From an uncultured Actinobaculum sp. (lineage in GTDB: Bacteria; Actinomycetota; Actinomycetes; Actinomycetales; Actinomycetaceae), in the NCBI GenBank assembly GCA_938020505.1, contig CALIHR010000005.1, positions 59,591-123,590 of the forward strand: a stretch of 64,000 bases of DNA, written 5' to 3'. Numbering within the stretch: the stretch's first letter is position 1; each line of letters begins with the position of its first letter. The translations under genes were made by a program, and so were the position numbers. The notes beneath the pieces are model-generated. The model was not told the DNA's origin. It saw only the letters and a list, made by a program, of their open reading frames with translations, and did not search any database. This document shows positions 25,692 to 34,953 of the stretch, in pieces.

Positions 25692-26516
25692 ATGCCCAGA
25701 GTCAGCGCCGGCCACCAGAAGCGCCAACGCGAGCGGATAGTTGTGGCAGCGGAAACGTGCTTCGCCGAGAACGGCTTCCATGCGACGTCGATGGACGACG
25801 TCGTCAACGCCGCCGGCATGTCCACGAGCACCGTCTACAACTATTTTCCGGGCGGCAAGAACGAACTGATCGTGACGGTGTGCAAAGAGCGGACCGACGC
25901 CGTGTTCGCGAGAATTGCGATTCTCGCGAAACGTGAGAATCCGCCCTCCTTGAGGGAGGTGTACGCAGAAGTCGCCTTGGCCTTTTGGCGGCATATGGAC
26001 AAGGTGGATCGCGAGAGGCTTCGAAGCGACGAAGAAGACCCGCCCGACGAGGAAGACGCGCCCGGCGAGGGCGAAGAGGCGTCCGAGGAGGGCTGGCAGG
26101 CGCCCGGCGAAGGCGGGCGAGCCTCCGGAAGCGAGGAGGTCGCCGACGGCGTCGACACGGACGAGGCTTTGCAGATGTTCGAGGCGCTGGGCCGGGCCGA
26201 CGGCGCTGAGCCCCCGGAATGGATGCTGCGCTCGGTGCGTCTGGCCGTGAACGCCTGGGCGGAGACCATTCGCAACCCCGGCCTCAACCGGGACATGCGG
26301 CGCAGGCACTCGGAGTTTCGGAAAGCCCTCATCGTCTTGGTCGACCGGTGGAAGGCCTGCGGCGTCGTCGATCCGGCGCTCCCGACGGCCGACGTCGTTC
26401 GCCTCCTCATGGACACCTACTTCGGGGCGATCGTCGATTTCGTCATTACCGGCGAATCGAGGTATGAGCGTTCGACGGCGGCGCTCGAACGGGTGCTCTC
26501 TCCGCGCGGAGGGTGA
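25692..26516 (+). CDS. TetR/AcrR-family repressor of the exporter
   Basis: A 274-residue regulator. The N-terminal HTH is typical (RIVVAAETCFAENGFHATSM, DDVVNAAGMSTSTVYNYFPG). The ligand domain is interrupted at about residues 112–155 by a very acidic Glu/Asp/Gly-rich insertion (EEDPPDEEDAPGEGEEA) that makes it longer than the usual ~190–220. The C-terminal part (MLRSVRLAVNAWAETIRNP) is conserved-looking. It is divergent from the MFS gene, and two matching palindromes lie between the two start codons. Confidence 0.9.
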   Translation: MPRVSAGHQKRQRERIVVAAETCFAENGFHATSMDDVVNAAGMSTSTVYNYFPGGKNELIVTVCKERTDAVFARIAILAKRENPPSLREVYAEVALAFWRHMDKVDRERLRSDEEDPPDEEDAPGEGEEASEEGWQAPGEGGRASGSEEVADGVDTDEALQMFEALGRADGAEPPEWMLRSVRLAVNAWAETIRNPGLNRDMRRRHSEFRKALIVLVDRWKACGVVDPALPTADVVRLLMDTYFGAIVDFVITGESRYERSTAALERVLSPRGG

Positions 26517-26634
26517 AGGCCGGATTCGCCGCAGCATTCGTCGCCGGGATCATGTGCCGTCCCCGCGCGGAGGGCGAGGGCGGCCGGCCCGTCGCGCCTT
26601 GCCCGAGCCCGCCGCGCGGCCTTAGGGTTGACGA

Positions 26635-27381
26635 ATGGCGGAGCAAATCGATGTGCTGGTGGTCGAAGACGAAACGGCGCTCGCGGCCTCGACGGTCGAG
26701 TACCTCAATCTGTCGCAGATCAAGGCCCGTGCGGTGGGCAGCGCCGAGGAGGCCCTCGCGGCAGTTGCGAAACTGGACCCGCGGCTCGTGCTGTTGGACG
26801 TCAACCTTCCGGGGGCCAGCGGATTCGAGTTCTGCCGCAGGCTCCGCAAAGACAGAGACACCCCGGTCGTCTTCATTTCAGCGCGCACGAGCGAAGACGA
26901 TCAGATTCTCGCCCTGACGCTGGGCGGGGACGATTACATCGTCAAGCCCTATTCGCTGGCCCTCCTTGTGGCGAAGGTGCGGCGGGCTTTGACAAGGTCG
27001 GCTTCGGGCTCCGCGGGCGGGCGCGAAGCCGGCCTCTACGACGACGGACGGCTCGCCGTCGACCTCGAATCCTCCCGGGTGACCGTCGACGGCGCGGAGA
27101 TCCCGCTCGCGGCGATGGAATTCGACCTGCTCGCCTACCTCGTGGCCAACCGGGGGAGGGTCGTCGAAAAACGGGAGCTGTTGAACAAGGTGTGGGGCGG
27201 CGCCGTCACGGGCGACGGCACTTTGGCGGTCCACGTGCGCCGCCTCCGCAGGCGAATCGAGCCCGACCCCGACAATCCGGCATACATCTGCACGGTGTGG
27301 GGGAGGGGATACCGTTTTCGCGAGGGCGGGGCGTCCTTGAAGGCTGGAGAAACGCCCGCGAGAGCGGGAGAAGCGCTGTGA
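26635..27381 (+). CDS. OmpR-family response regulator
   Basis: A 248-residue two-component regulator. The receiver domain has the acidic pair in VVEDE, phospho-acceptor Asp55 (LVLLDVNLPG), Ser in FISAR and Lys in DYIVKPYS. A winged-helix domain follows (AMEFDLLAYLVANRGRVVEK, LAVHVRRLRRRIE, VWGRGYRF). The sensor kinase gene starts 91 bases downstream, and an ABC exporter follows. Paired GTTAAGAA sites before the exporter are the likely target. Confidence 0.92.
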   Translation: MAEQIDVLVVEDETALAASTVEYLNLSQIKARAVGSAEEALAAVAKLDPRLVLLDVNLPGASGFEFCRRLRKDRDTPVVFISARTSEDDQILALTLGGDDYIVKPYSLALLVAKVRRALTRSASGSAGGREAGLYDDGRLAVDLESSRVTVDGAEIPLAAMEFDLLAYLVANRGRVVEKRELLNKVWGGAVTGDGTLAVHVRRLRRRIEPDPDNPAYICTVWGRGYRFREGGASLKAGETPARAGEAL

Positions 27382-27472
27382 CGAAGCGAGAGGCCTCGGC
27401 GATTCCGGCTAGGCTGGCAGGCGGCCGAAGAAGGAAAGGCCAGGGGGCGGACAACCGGGGAAATGGCGGCCG

Positions 27473-28729
27473 ATGAAGGGCGCCGTCGCTGCCGTCGTCG
27501 TCGCGGTCGCCGTCGCTCTGGCGATCCTGTCTGGTTCTGAGCCCGCCAAGGGTTTCAAGCCCGACGTCGTGCCCGCCAACGAGCTCGTCGAAGCGGTCGA
27601 AAGGTCATGGCCCGACGCCCGCGCGGCCGACGCCCGGACCGGCAGGCGTTTTCCGCGGGTCACCGTCGTTCGGGACGACGGGTCCCCCGTGTATTCGCGC
27701 GGCAGAAGGATCAACGGCGATCGCGACGCCATGCGGACGGGAGCGGTCGGTTTCGATCTCGTATCGGGAGGGCGGCACGTTGGGCGCATGTGGATATACA
27801 ACGGATGGGTTGAGAAGGCGGAAGAGGCCCGGAAGGCGGCGCTCCGGATGGCGGGCGGAACTATCCTCGCCGTCGCCTCGTTTTGCCTTGTCGTCGTCGC
27901 GGTGTCCAGGCGGCGCCTTCTGCGGCCCTTCAAGCAGCTGAGTTTCTTTGCGCGCGAGGTGGCCCAAGGCAATCTCGACGTCCCCTTGCGGATGGATCGG
28001 AACAACGTGTTCGGGCCGTTCACCGAGGCGTTCGACATCATGCGCGACGAACTCGGCCGGGCGCGGAGGGCCGAAGCCGCGGCGAAGGAGTCGAAGAAAC
28101 AGCTCGTCGCCGAGCTGGGCCACGACATTCGCACGCCGATCGCCTCGATCTCCGCCACCGCGGAGCTCCTCGAAGCGACGGAGGCCAGCGAATCCAAGCG
28201 CGAGAAGATCGAGGTCATTCGTCAGAAGGCCGGTCAGATCGAGGAGCTCATGGCGGACGTCGCCCGGGCAAACCGCGAGGAAATCGCCTCCCTTCGGGTC
28301 GCCCCCGTTCCAGTCAGCAGCGAGGACGTCGAAAAGTGGCTGAGGGCGGCAGACGCGGACGGGGCGATCGCGGACTTCTCCCTGCCGCACTGCCTGGTTT
28401 CCGCCGACCGGCTGCGCATGCGGCAAGTCTTCGACAACGTCGTCGCCAACTCGCGCAAATACGCCGGCACGCCCATCGAAGTGACGGCGGGCGTCGACGA
28501 GCACTTCCTTCTCATCGTCGTCCGCGACCGCGGCCCGGGCGTGGACCGCGGAGAGATCGAGGCGATCTTGGGCAAGGGCGTGCGGGGTTCGAACGTGGAG
28601 GGGGCGCCCGGCGAGGGACTCGGCCTCTACACGTCAAGCTGCCTCATGGAGCGCATGGGCGGGGCGCTCTCGTGCCGCCTGGCCGACCCCGGCTTCGCCG
28701 TCGTCCTTGAAATTCCGCTCGCCAGGTGA
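27473..28729 (+). CDS. Sensor histidine kinase
   Basis: A 418-residue membrane kinase with an N-terminal helix (residues ~3–20), an extracytoplasmic domain of ~100 residues, a second helix (GGTILAVASFCLVVVAV), a HAMP-like linker and the H-box with His217 (LGHDIRTPIASI). The ATPase domain shows VFDNVVANSRKYAG (N-box), VRDRGPGVDRGE (G1) and GEGLGLYTS (G2). With the preceding response regulator and the following MacB/FtsX-type exporter, it probably senses a cell-envelope stress or peptide. Confidence 0.92.
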   Translation: MKGAVAAVVVAVAVALAILSGSEPAKGFKPDVVPANELVEAVERSWPDARAADARTGRRFPRVTVVRDDGSPVYSRGRRINGDRDAMRTGAVGFDLVSGGRHVGRMWIYNGWVEKAEEARKAALRMAGGTILAVASFCLVVVAVSRRRLLRPFKQLSFFAREVAQGNLDVPLRMDRNNVFGPFTEAFDIMRDELGRARRAEAAAKESKKQLVAELGHDIRTPIASISATAELLEATEASESKREKIEVIRQKAGQIEELMADVARANREEIASLRVAPVPVSSEDVEKWLRAADADGAIADFSLPHCLVSADRLRMRQVFDNVVANSRKYAGTPIEVTAGVDEHFLLIVVRDRGPGVDRGEIEAILGKGVRGSNVEGAPGEGLGLYTSSCLMERMGGALSCRLADPGFAVVLEIPLAR

Positions 28730-28846
28730 GGCATGCGGGCGGGGCGCAAGGTTCGGCTCTGCCGATCGAGCGGCTCTTCGCTCCGGGCGCACCGGCAAGG
28801 CGCGCCGAAATATGGGGCGCGCGCCGTTCAGAATCTTGCCGGCAGA

Positions 28847-28865
28847 GTTAAGAAACAGTTAAGAA
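28847..28865. promoter_or_regulatory. Direct repeat GTTAAGAA with 11-bp period (response-regulator site candidate)
   Basis: GTTAAGAA occurs at 28847–28854 and 28858–28865, one helical turn apart, 44–62 bases before the ABC ATPase start. Direct repeats with this period are typical for OmpR/PhoB-family dimers. The adjacent upstream two-component pair is the obvious candidate regulator. Confidence 0.6.
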
Positions 28866-28908
28866 TTGCGAAAAGGCTTCGTAATCGGTTGTTGCGTACC
28901 TTGGAAGC

Positions 28909-29739
28909 ATGAGCGCAACCGAGAACCGCAATGCGGTAGGGGAAAAGAACAATGACGCGGCGCAATCTGATGGGGAAACGTCGCACTCCAAGGACGTGAT
29001 TGTGACGAAGAAGCTTTCGAAGACTTTCTCGCACAAGGGGACCCAGCAGCATGTGCTGAAGAACCTTGACCTGACGATCCGCCGCGGTGGCTTCACCGTA
29101 ATCATGGGGCCCTCCGGCGCAGGAAAATCCACCCTCCTTTACGCGCTTTCGGGCATGGACAAGCCGTCCCTGGGAAGCGTGGTGTTCGACGGCGAGGACA
29201 TCACAGAGCTCAGCCAGGACAAGCTGGCGGTCTTCCGGCGGACTCACTGCGGCTTCGTCTTCCAGCAGATCAACCTTCTCGACTCGATGTCCCTCATGGA
29301 CAATGCGATGGCGCCGGGGTTGCTTGTCGGCAAGCGGAAGGCCGTGGCCGCCCGCGTCGACGCGCTGTTTGACCTCGTGGGCGTCGATAAGGCGACCAGG
29401 AAGAAGTTTCCGGGGATGGTTTCGGGCGGGGAGGGCCAGAGGGCCGCCATCGTCCGGGCCCTTGTCAACGAACCCGACGTCGTCTTCGCCGACGAACCCA
29501 CCGGGCAGCTCAACTCCGAAAACTCGCTGCGCATTCTCGATCTTCTCAGCCGAGTCAACAGCGCCGGCCAGACGGTGGCCATGGTGACCCACGACCTCAA
29601 CTCAGCTTTGCGCGGAGACCGCATCCTCTACCTGCGCGACGGGACGGTCCAGGGCGAATTGAATCTGGGCGTCTTCGAGACCGCGGACAAGGGCCGCCGC
29701 GACCGTCTCGCCGCGTTCCTCGCGGAAATGGGGTGGTGA
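28909..29739 (+). CDS. ABC transporter ATPase, MacB/LolD type
   Basis: A 276-residue ATPase: Walker A GPSGAGKST, Q-loop FVFQQINLLDSM, signature VSGGEGQRAAIVRAL (Glu in place of the usual Gln), Walker B VVFADEPTGQLN and H-loop VTHD. The first ~30 residues are polar and variable. It ends a few bases after the start of the FtsX-type permease, so the two form one exporter, probably for antimicrobial peptides or lipoproteins. Confidence 0.92.
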   Translation: MSATENRNAVGEKNNDAAQSDGETSHSKDVIVTKKLSKTFSHKGTQQHVLKNLDLTIRRGGFTVIMGPSGAGKSTLLYALSGMDKPSLGSVVFDGEDITELSQDKLAVFRRTHCGFVFQQINLLDSMSLMDNAMAPGLLVGKRKAVAARVDALFDLVGVDKATRKKFPGMVSGGEGQRAAIVRALVNEPDVVFADEPTGQLNSENSLRILDLLSRVNSAGQTVAMVTHDLNSALRGDRILYLRDGTVQGELNLGVFETADKGRRDRLAAFLAEMGW

Positions 29740-29741
29740 CA

Positions 29742-32093
29742 ATGCGCTGCATGTTCCTCAAACGAAGCCTGCGCAGATCGGCCGGACAGTTCGTCATCGT
29801 CGGTCTGCTCGTGGCCATCGCTTCTGCGATGCTGCACCTGGCGGCCGTTCTGATCCTCCAGTATCCGGCGACTTTGGACGACGCCACAGCCAAGCTCAAC
29901 ACCGAGCATATTTTCATTCTGCTCGAGAGCGAAAAAGGCGCCCGCGACGCCGAGAGAATCGCCAGGGACGACGGCCGGGTCAAGGATCACATACTTCTTG
30001 AGACGCTGCGGGCAGGCGCGACCTTCGAATACAACGGCAAGGAGCAGATCAGCGCCGTTACGATCGTTGAACAAGACAAAGACACGCGCATTGGGCGAAG
30101 CGGAGTTGTGGCAGAAGATACCAAGCGTCACGCCGACCCCATATGGCTGCCGTATTCCTTCAAGACGGCCGGAGGATACGAGCTCGGAGATCCTTTTGCA
30201 ATGACAGTAGGCGAAGTCAAACATCGGTATCACATTCAGGGATTCCACGAGAATCCCGTGAGCGGCGTGCTGGGTGCGATCCAGGTCGAGTTTCGGGTGA
30301 AAGCCCCCGAGGCCGCCGCTTTGGCGTCGGCTCCGGGAATGAACCGCGTCTGGCAGCTGAGGGCGCTCGTCAAAGACGTGTCGCAGGCGGACGACGTCGC
30401 AGCCGAGATTTCTTCGAAGGTGACCAAGGCTGCGGTGCAAAGCGGGACTGCAAGCCCGGTTCTCGTGAGCGTCGGGTGGAAGCTGCTTTCCTCGGTGCTG
30501 ATGATCCCCGCCAACGTCCTCATTTTCTCCTTCATTCTTTTCGCGGCGATCGTCGCCTCCGTGGTGGCGGTCATTGTCAGATTCGCCATCCGCTCGGTCA
30601 TCGTCCGCGAGATGCCCGCGTTGGGGACGCAGAAGGCCCTCGGCTTCCGTTCTGGCCACATTGCCCGGCTGCTCGCTCTGCCCTTCGCGATCGTCGCCTT
30701 GGCGGCTTCCCTTGCGGGGGCCGCGGTCGGCGTCGCCCTCTTCCCGGCGATACGCCAGCTGGTCGAGTCCCAGTCCGGATTGCAGTGGTCTCCGAAGGTC
30801 GGCTTCGCGGGAGTGGGCGCGGCGGCGGGAGCGATGCTGGCGGTCGTCGGTGTCACCGCCCTCGCGGTCGCCAGAAAGGTGCGAAAGACACCTCCGGTTG
30901 AGGCCTTGCGCGGCGGGGAGGCCACACACTCATTCCACTCCAATCATTTGCCCCTGCGAAAGGCCCGCGGGCCGCTGACGCTGGTGCTCGGTGTGAAGTC
31001 CGCTCTTCAGGCCCGGGCTCAGACGATTATGGTGGTCATTGTGATCGCGATGGTTGCTTTTGCCTCCGTCTTTTCCGTGGCACTGTACTCGGCCCTGTTC
31101 AAAGATTCCCGCAAGGTGGTCGGCATTTTCATCGGGGACCGGCAGGACGTCACCGTCTCGGTGCTGAAAGGCCGCTCGGTCGAGGCCGTGCGCAAAGACC
31201 TGGGGGCGATGCCCGGAGTCGAGCGTGTTCAGATCTTCGACAACACCAGGAACGCCGACGTGTCCGGGCGCACGGTGTCACTTTCGGTCGCCGATTCCTA
31301 TCCCTCCTCGAAGGGCAGCCGGTCCGTCTACAAGGGCAGATATCCGAAGTCCGCCAATGAAATATCCCTTGGCGGCAAGTTCGCGAAAAGCCTTGGCGTG
31401 GACGTCGGCGACGAAGTGACCGTCGATTTTCAAGGAGGGAAGGCGACTTACCTCGTGACGGGTTTGACGCAGACCGTTGTGCGCATGGGCATGGTCGCCT
31501 CGGTCACAATCGACGGCGCCAGGCGCATGAGCGCCGCCTACCAGCCGAAGTACGCGACCGCCGTCCTCAAGGAAGGCCAGAATATCGACGCCTTCGTCGG
31601 CAAAGTGAGAACCGAGATGAAGGGGCGGTACGACTACGTCGTCAACTCGTATGCGATCTCCGAGTCCTACGTCGCTCCCTACCTCGCGATGAGCAAGACG
31701 ATGTCCTTCGCGATCTTCGGCGTGGCAGGGTTAGTGACGATGCTGGTGATCGGCCTGACAGTCGGTTCGGCGATGGTGCGCTCGCGGCGCACTTTCGGAG
31801 TGCTCAAGGCTGCGGGATTCACCAATGCCCAGCTCATGCGTCAAATGCTCGCCTGCTATCTTCCGCCCGTTGCAATAGGCGGCGCGATCGGGATCGCGAT
31901 CGGAAGTGTGACCGCCATTCCCTTATTCGAGGGTTTGCTCCGGTCCCTGGGAGTCGAGCGGCTGGATGCAGAGATGCCGGCCCTCATGGTCGTCGGCTTG
32001 GGCATGACGCTGCTTCTTATAACCGCCCTGCTCGTCATGGTCCTGGCCCGCAAGACGCGCACGGTCACATCGAGGGAGCTGCTGACGGAGTAG
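29742..32093 (+). CDS. ABC transporter permease, FtsX/MacB family
   Basis: A 783-residue permease (ATG at 29742 chosen; GTG at 29733 and 29736 are in frame). One N-terminal helix is followed by an extracytoplasmic domain (~45–245). Two FtsX domains follow, each with three to four helices: VLIFSFILFAAIVASVVAVI ... LGTQKALGFRSGHIARLL, and later AIFGVAGLVTMLVIGLTVGS ... VLKAAGFTNAQLMRQML. The second large extracytoplasmic domain lies between them. The pairing with the ATPase and the upstream two-component system recalls BceAB- or VexAB-like detoxification modules, though a BceB-type single large domain is not obvious. Confidence 0.9.
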   Translation: MRCMFLKRSLRRSAGQFVIVGLLVAIASAMLHLAAVLILQYPATLDDATAKLNTEHIFILLESEKGARDAERIARDDGRVKDHILLETLRAGATFEYNGKEQISAVTIVEQDKDTRIGRSGVVAEDTKRHADPIWLPYSFKTAGGYELGDPFAMTVGEVKHRYHIQGFHENPVSGVLGAIQVEFRVKAPEAAALASAPGMNRVWQLRALVKDVSQADDVAAEISSKVTKAAVQSGTASPVLVSVGWKLLSSVLMIPANVLIFSFILFAAIVASVVAVIVRFAIRSVIVREMPALGTQKALGFRSGHIARLLALPFAIVALAASLAGAAVGVALFPAIRQLVESQSGLQWSPKVGFAGVGAAAGAMLAVVGVTALAVARKVRKTPPVEALRGGEATHSFHSNHLPLRKARGPLTLVLGVKSALQARAQTIMVVIVIAMVAFASVFSVALYSALFKDSRKVVGIFIGDRQDVTVSVLKGRSVEAVRKDLGAMPGVERVQIFDNTRNADVSGRTVSLSVADSYPSSKGSRSVYKGRYPKSANEISLGGKFAKSLGVDVGDEVTVDFQGGKATYLVTGLTQTVVRMGMVASVTIDGARRMSAAYQPKYATAVLKEGQNIDAFVGKVRTEMKGRYDYVVNSYAISESYVAPYLAMSKTMSFAIFGVAGLVTMLVIGLTVGSAMVRSRRTFGVLKAAGFTNAQLMRQMLACYLPPVAIGGAIGIAIGSVTAIPLFEGLLRSLGVERLDAEMPALMVVGLGMTLLLITALLVMVLARKTRTVTSRELLTE

Positions 32094-32218
32094 GGGGACG
32101 GCTGTCGGCGAGTGCATGCTCCGGGGCGTTGCCGGTCGGATGGGCCGACGTCGAACTCACCGAACGCAATGGAGCGGCTCGCGACGAACACGCGTCGCCT
32201 CCGCCTCTGACGAACGGC

Positions 32219-32261
32219 GCAGGGCGCCGAGCGGATACGGTTTTCCCGCTTGGCGCCCTGC
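32219..32261. terminator. Hairpin downstream of the FtsX-type permease
   Basis: AGGGCGCCGAGCGG (32221–32234) pairs with CCGCTTGGCGCCCT (32246–32259), 14 pairs with one G·T, and a loop containing TTTT. The rest of the 350-bp gap (32094–32443) holds no gene; its AT-rich end (32330–32400) probably carries the promoter of the next operon. Confidence 0.6.
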
Positions 32262-32443
32262 CGCGTTGGCGAAGCGGAATTTGAGCGGCGCCGGCGAGGC
32301 GGAATTAAGTTCCACAGATCGTTTTCGCGGTTTCATATTTTGAAACTCTGAAAACGCCCCCGCCTTTTCGCGGGCTGTGGCATACTTATGCCAAGCGACT
32401 TTGCCATAGCCGAAACATCACGCATTGGAAGGAAAACAGGTCC

Positions 32444-34261
32444 ATGGTCTCGTTTCACGAACTCGAGCGGTGGAGTGATGCGCCGCTGAATAGCGCTGCC
32501 TCGGAAGCGTCCGGGCTGGCAAAGAGATACAAAGACGTGGGCGATCAGATCCTTGACATCAACAATGCTGATCTCTCGGGGGAATTCGTCGAGGCCGAAA
32601 TGCGCAGGCGGAGGGCGCTGGCCGACGACGCTTCGGATGTGAGCGCGGCGTACCAGAAAGCGCAGACCGATTTCGAGCAGCTTGCCGAGGCGGTGTCCAA
32701 GCTCGTCATCCAAGCGAAGCAGGTTTCCTCCATCATTCACGCAGCAGGAGGAGTTCTCACATCCGACGGCAAAGTTCGCAATATTGACCCCAATTGTCAG
32801 ATCAACCTCGACGAACTCATGACCAGCGGAGCGAGTTTGTTGAACGAAGAAACCGATCCGGGGCGCAGGCTTCAAAGGTTCGTCAACGTCTGCCTCCAGA
32901 AAGGGAAGGACCTGCTTAACGCGGCGGGCGATCTATACGACAGTCTGGCGCGCATTAAGAAAATGGCGGTGGGGCCAAAGCCTGAGATCTTCGGGTGGGG
33001 CGTGAAGAAACCCAATTCGAAATGGGGCGTTGAGGAGGTCAACGACTGGTGGACGGCGATGTCTGTGGAGGATCAGAAGAAAATTATCAAGGAGCACCCC
33101 GACTGGATTGGCAATCTCGATGGCATTCCAACCATGGCTAGGCACAAGGCGAATGTTCTTCGTCTGGAGGCCGAGCGGGATGCGGTCAACCGCAGGGTCG
33201 AGGAGCTCGAGCGCGAACTAAAGGAAAAACAGAGAGAGGAAAGGAAAGCTGCCAAAGAGGTCAGAGACAACAGCCCGTGGAACCGGCAGGGTCCTCGGCA
33301 TGAGCTGAGCGAGAGCGATCCTCTAAGCCCTGATCGGCGCAGCAAAGAGCTGCGGGCGTTGCTCCAGCGCAGAGCTGAGCTCAATGCTCTGTCTCTGAAG
33401 TTTCCCTGCCCTAAGAGCCCCGCCGAACTGGATGCGCTTCTTGACAAGAGCTCGGCCGATTACAGCCTCATGGCTTTTGATTCTCCCAAGGACGGCCACT
33501 TGCGGGCTGCCGTGGGGATTGGCGACGTCGATCATGCAAAGCACCTGCAGGTGCACACTCCGGGCATGAACTCCAGTGTTTATGGAAGCATCGCCCAGGA
33601 CGGCAGCTGGGGCGGAGGAATCAGGGATATGAATACGGTTCTTGATGCGAGCAGGGAAGAGCTGAGAGCTTCGGGGCGTCCAGGCGAGAAAGTCGCTGGG
33701 GTCTACAACCTCAATTACGATGCGCCGTCGATGGGAGAGTCCTTGAATCCCGATCGAAGTGTTCTGGGGTCGAAACAAGCGGATATCGGCGCGCGCAAGC
33801 TAGCAGGTTTGTGCGATGGGCTTCAGGCGACTCATGCAGGCGATCCCCATATGGTCGTAACGGGTCATTCGTACGGATCAACGGTAGCGGGGAAGGCCCT
33901 TAGGCAGACTACCGCTCCAGATGACTTTATCGCCTACGGATCGCCGGGATTCGAGGCGGTGACGAACTCGGAGCTCAACATGGTTCCCGGTCACACAAGC
34001 ATTGGCGGTGCAGAAGACGACAAGGTGGCGTGGTCTGGATGGCATCAGAGCTTCGGCCCGTCCACGCCGGAACCTCATAATAACCTCAACTACGAGCATT
34101 TCAGCACAGACAAAGCCACCGATGCTGACGGTGTGCACTATTCCGGATCAAAAGGGCACTCTGAATACATGAACAATGCCGAAAACGGGCAGATGCGGAC
34201 CTCGGTGAAGAATATCGCCAGCGTTGTCGCGGGCAACGGCATCTACTTCCCGGAGCGTTGA
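32444..34261 (+). CDS. Probable T7SS-exported alpha/beta hydrolase (DUF1023-like) with helical N-terminal domain
   Basis: A 605-residue protein. Residues 1–~200 are helical and hydrophilic, like the LXG/WXG-type export domains. A signature-like stretch WTAMSVEDQKKIIKEHPDWIG at ~205–225, interrupted here for length, resembles the linker seen before DUF1023 hydrolase domains. A coiled coil follows (~240–275). The catalytic domain (~340–600) has the nucleophile elbow GHSYGS with Ser476 and a following GSPGFEAV; candidate acid and base are in AEDDKV and the C-terminal HF/HS positions. There is no signal peptide. The next two genes (a lipoprotein and a small helical protein) overlap it or each other, like an effector–immunity–partner set. 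Confidence 0.8.
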   Translation: MVSFHELERWSDAPLNSAASEASGLAKRYKDVGDQILDINNADLSGEFVEAEMRRRRALADDASDVSAAYQKAQTDFEQLAEAVSKLVIQAKQVSSIIHAAGGVLTSDGKVRNIDPNCQINLDELMTSGASLLNEETDPGRRLQRFVNVCLQKGKDLLNAAGDLYDSLARIKKMAVGPKPEIFGWGVKKPNSKWGVEEVNDWWTAMSVEDQKKIIKEHPDWIGNLDGIPTMARHKANVLRLEAERDAVNRRVEELERELKEKQREERKAAKEVRDNSPWNRQGPRHELSESDPLSPDRRSKELRALLQRRAELNALSLKFPCPKSPAELDALLDKSSADYSLMAFDSPKDGHLRAAVGIGDVDHAKHLQVHTPGMNSSVYGSIAQDGSWGGGIRDMNTVLDASREELRASGRPGEKVAGVYNLNYDAPSMGESLNPDRSVLGSKQADIGARKLAGLCDGLQATHAGDPHMVVTGHSYGSTVAGKALRQTTAPDDFIAYGSPGFEAVTNSELNMVPGHTSIGGAEDDKVAWSGWHQSFGPSTPEPHNNLNYEHFSTDKATDADGVHYSGSKGHSEYMNNAENGQMRTSVKNIASVVAGNGIYFPER

Positions 34262-34263
34262 CG

Positions 34264-34953
34264 ATGCGCCGTGTTCCGTCGACAGTTGGCGGCCTTGTCG
34301 GGGCTCTTCTCCTATTTTTGTCTTCCTGTGTCTCTGGAAAGGATGAGAACGTGAACGGCGATGTTACGCCCACACGGGTGAGCAGTCTGTCGATTGTCGA
34401 GGAACGGCGTCAGACTATCGGCCTCCTGTTGTCGTTTTACGACATGTTGTCGAAAGAGTTCGGCGTCGGCGAATGGGAGCCGCTTCGAGTTCATGCCCAG
34501 ATCGGTGAGAATTTCGGAGTGCATTGCCCAAGTGGGTACGCCTCGGAGAGATATGACCTCGCCATTGCCGGGCCGTTGACGCCAGAGAAATGGAAGGCGG
34601 CCTTAAGCCGTATGTACAAGTTGGCGAAACCTCTAGGATTCGGATCTCCAAAAACGGAAGCTCCGGGAAAGAACGGAGGGCAATCGGCTGTGTTTGCACG
34701 CCCAGATGGAGCTCGCATCCTTATTAGGTACAGGGTGAAGAGTTTTGTTCGCATAGATACGGGGTGCGCGAAAGGTGAAGTGTATGAAGGGTGGCCAGCT
34801 GGGACGGAGGCTGTCCCGGAGCGGCTGCGAACCACTGGGCGGCATGAGGATGGCAATCCGCCCGAAACGTGGGCTCCCTACTCCCCGCCTGGTTCGCCCA
34901 GCGCCGCCCCGACAAGTTCTTTTGTCGCCACTCAAACCAAGGGAAAGGAATGA
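34264..34953 (+). CDS. Predicted lipoprotein, LppA-like layout (possible immunity or partner)
   Basis: A 229-residue lipoprotein: signal peptide with lipobox LFLSSC, then a mature domain with FGVHCPSGYASERYDLA, LTPEKWKAALSRMYKLAKPLGF and VRIDTGCAKGE. A pair of late cysteines and the 'dTGC' motif recall the LppA family of mycobacteria, but I am not sure. The C-terminus is Pro/Ser/Thr-rich. The ATG at 34264 is preferred over the TTG at 34258; it follows the hydrolase stop directly. Position after a probable exported enzyme fits a membrane-anchored immunity role. Confidence 0.72.
   Translation: MRRVPSTVGGLVGALLLFLSSCVSGKDENVNGDVTPTRVSSLSIVEERRQTIGLLLSFYDMLSKEFGVGEWEPLRVHAQIGENFGVHCPSGYASERYDLAIAGPLTPEKWKAALSRMYKLAKPLGFGSPKTEAPGKNGGQSAVFARPDGARILIRYRVKSFVRIDTGCAKGEVYEGWPAGTEAVPERLRTTGRHEDGNPPETWAPYSPPGSPSAAPTSSFVATQTKGKE

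Noticed and set aside
28740..28846. Hairpin-like GC-rich sequence after the histidine kinase gene
   Set aside because: Pairing is short and imperfect; not enough to call a terminator.
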